This document shows, in pieces, positions 5,618-5,970 of a DNA stretch of 5,970 bases (position 1 is the stretch's first letter; every line of letters begins with the position of its first letter). A model generated the notes under the pieces. The model ran no database searches. It was not told where the DNA came from and was given only the letters and a program-made list of their open reading frames with translations. The position numbers were made by a program, and so were the translations under genes. The stretch comes from Pseudomonadota bacterium (GTDB lineage Bacteria; Pseudomonadota; Gammaproteobacteria; Burkholderiales; Gallionellaceae), in the NCBI GenBank assembly GCA_021847165.1, contig JAJZUH010000127.1:1-5970 (forward strand), in the 5' to 3' direction.

Positions 5618-5970
5618 ATGAACGACAAGGCGGTCACACTAAGAGCAGCCATCCAGGATCTGGACAGCCTGCCCACGATGCCGGTCATGGCACAAAAAAT
5701 ATTGAGCCTGCCGCTGGATACGCCTGACGGCGAGTCGCATTTGCTGCAACTGATCTCGCAGGACCCGCAGATATCGGCCCGCATCATCGGCCTCGCCAAT
5801 TCCCCCCTGTTCGGCACGGCCCACAAGATCGCATCGATCGCGGATGCGGCCATGATACTCGGCATCACCCGCGTCAAATCGGTCGCCGTCGGCATCGCCG
5901 TCATGTCCGCGCTGAATCGGCGCCCGAACGGAAAGCTCAGCATCGAGCATCTCTGGCTGCACAGCCTGGG
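5618..5970 (+). CDS. HDOD-domain protein, N-terminal fragment
   Basis: The first 117 codons are in the window; the gene continues past the right edge. The sequence opens MNDKAVTLRAAIQDLDSLPT and shows the HDOD pattern: LPTMPVMAQKILSLP (18-32), LLQLISQDPQISARIIGLAN (42-61), SPLFG, then IADAAMILGITRVKSVAVGI and LWLHSLG. HDOD domains are relatives of HD phosphohydrolases, usually without the full catalytic metal site, and act in bacterial signalling (for example linked to cyclic-di-GMP or motility outputs). The specific role here cannot be told, and C-terminal partner domains are not visible. The ATG at 5618 is the first available start, as the frame is closed by a stop at 5576-5578. AGGGA lies 14 bases upstream, unusually far for a ribosome site. 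It is in the same direction as the kinase/regulator pair but 82 bases away with its own candidate promoter. Confidence 0.85.
   Translation, partial: MNDKAVTLRAAIQDLDSLPTMPVMAQKILSLPLDTPDGESHLLQLISQDPQISARIIGLANSPLFGTAHKIASIADAAMILGITRVKSVAVGIAVMSALNRRPNGKLSIEHLWLHSL

Overview
The window is GC-rich, with densely packed genes and Proteobacterial-type signals: strong AGGAG ribosome sites, a sigma-32 type promoter, and a RegB/RegA-family redox two-component pair. The proteins look betaproteobacterial (my guess is the Nitrosomonadales/Gallionellaceae neighbourhood), but that placement is an impression from sequence style, not a tested result. There is no insertion sequence, CRISPR array, tRNA or rRNA, and no gene-free stretch longer than 300 bases.

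Left edge (1-206, minus strand): the first 32 codons of a small heat-shock protein (Hsp20), preceded by a near-consensus heat-shock promoter. That promoter almost touches the intrinsic terminator of the next operon.

Copper block (228-3540, minus strand): two tandem PCuAC-type periplasmic copper chaperones lie downstream of a TonB-dependent outer-membrane receptor of the OprC/NosA copper class. The first-transcribed chaperone has the complete H-X10-M-X21-HXM copper motif. The second has lost all four of those ligands but kept the fold and signal peptide. A hairpin terminator separates the receptor from the chaperones.

Regulatory block (3541-5535): a 124-bp divergent intergenic region contains a perfect 17-bp palindrome resembling RegA/RegR-family binding sites. 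To its right, on the plus strand, lie a RegB/PrrB/ActS/RoxS-like membrane histidine kinase and a RegA/PrrA/ActR/RoxR-like response regulator, joined by an ATGA stop/start overlap. The kinase keeps the GGxxNPF quinone-site motif and the H-box, but carries a His/Met-rich segment in its last predicted periplasmic loop.

Right edge (5618-5970, plus strand): the start of an HDOD-domain protein, cut by the window end.

Working model (inference): a redox-sensing kinase/regulator pair, possibly also copper-responsive through its periplasmic His/Met loop, controls a divergently transcribed copper-import receptor and perhaps the periplasmic copper chaperones. This would tie copper supply to respiratory redox state. 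The most interesting items are the His/Met loop, the palindrome between kinase and receptor, and the ligand-less PCuAC paralogue.
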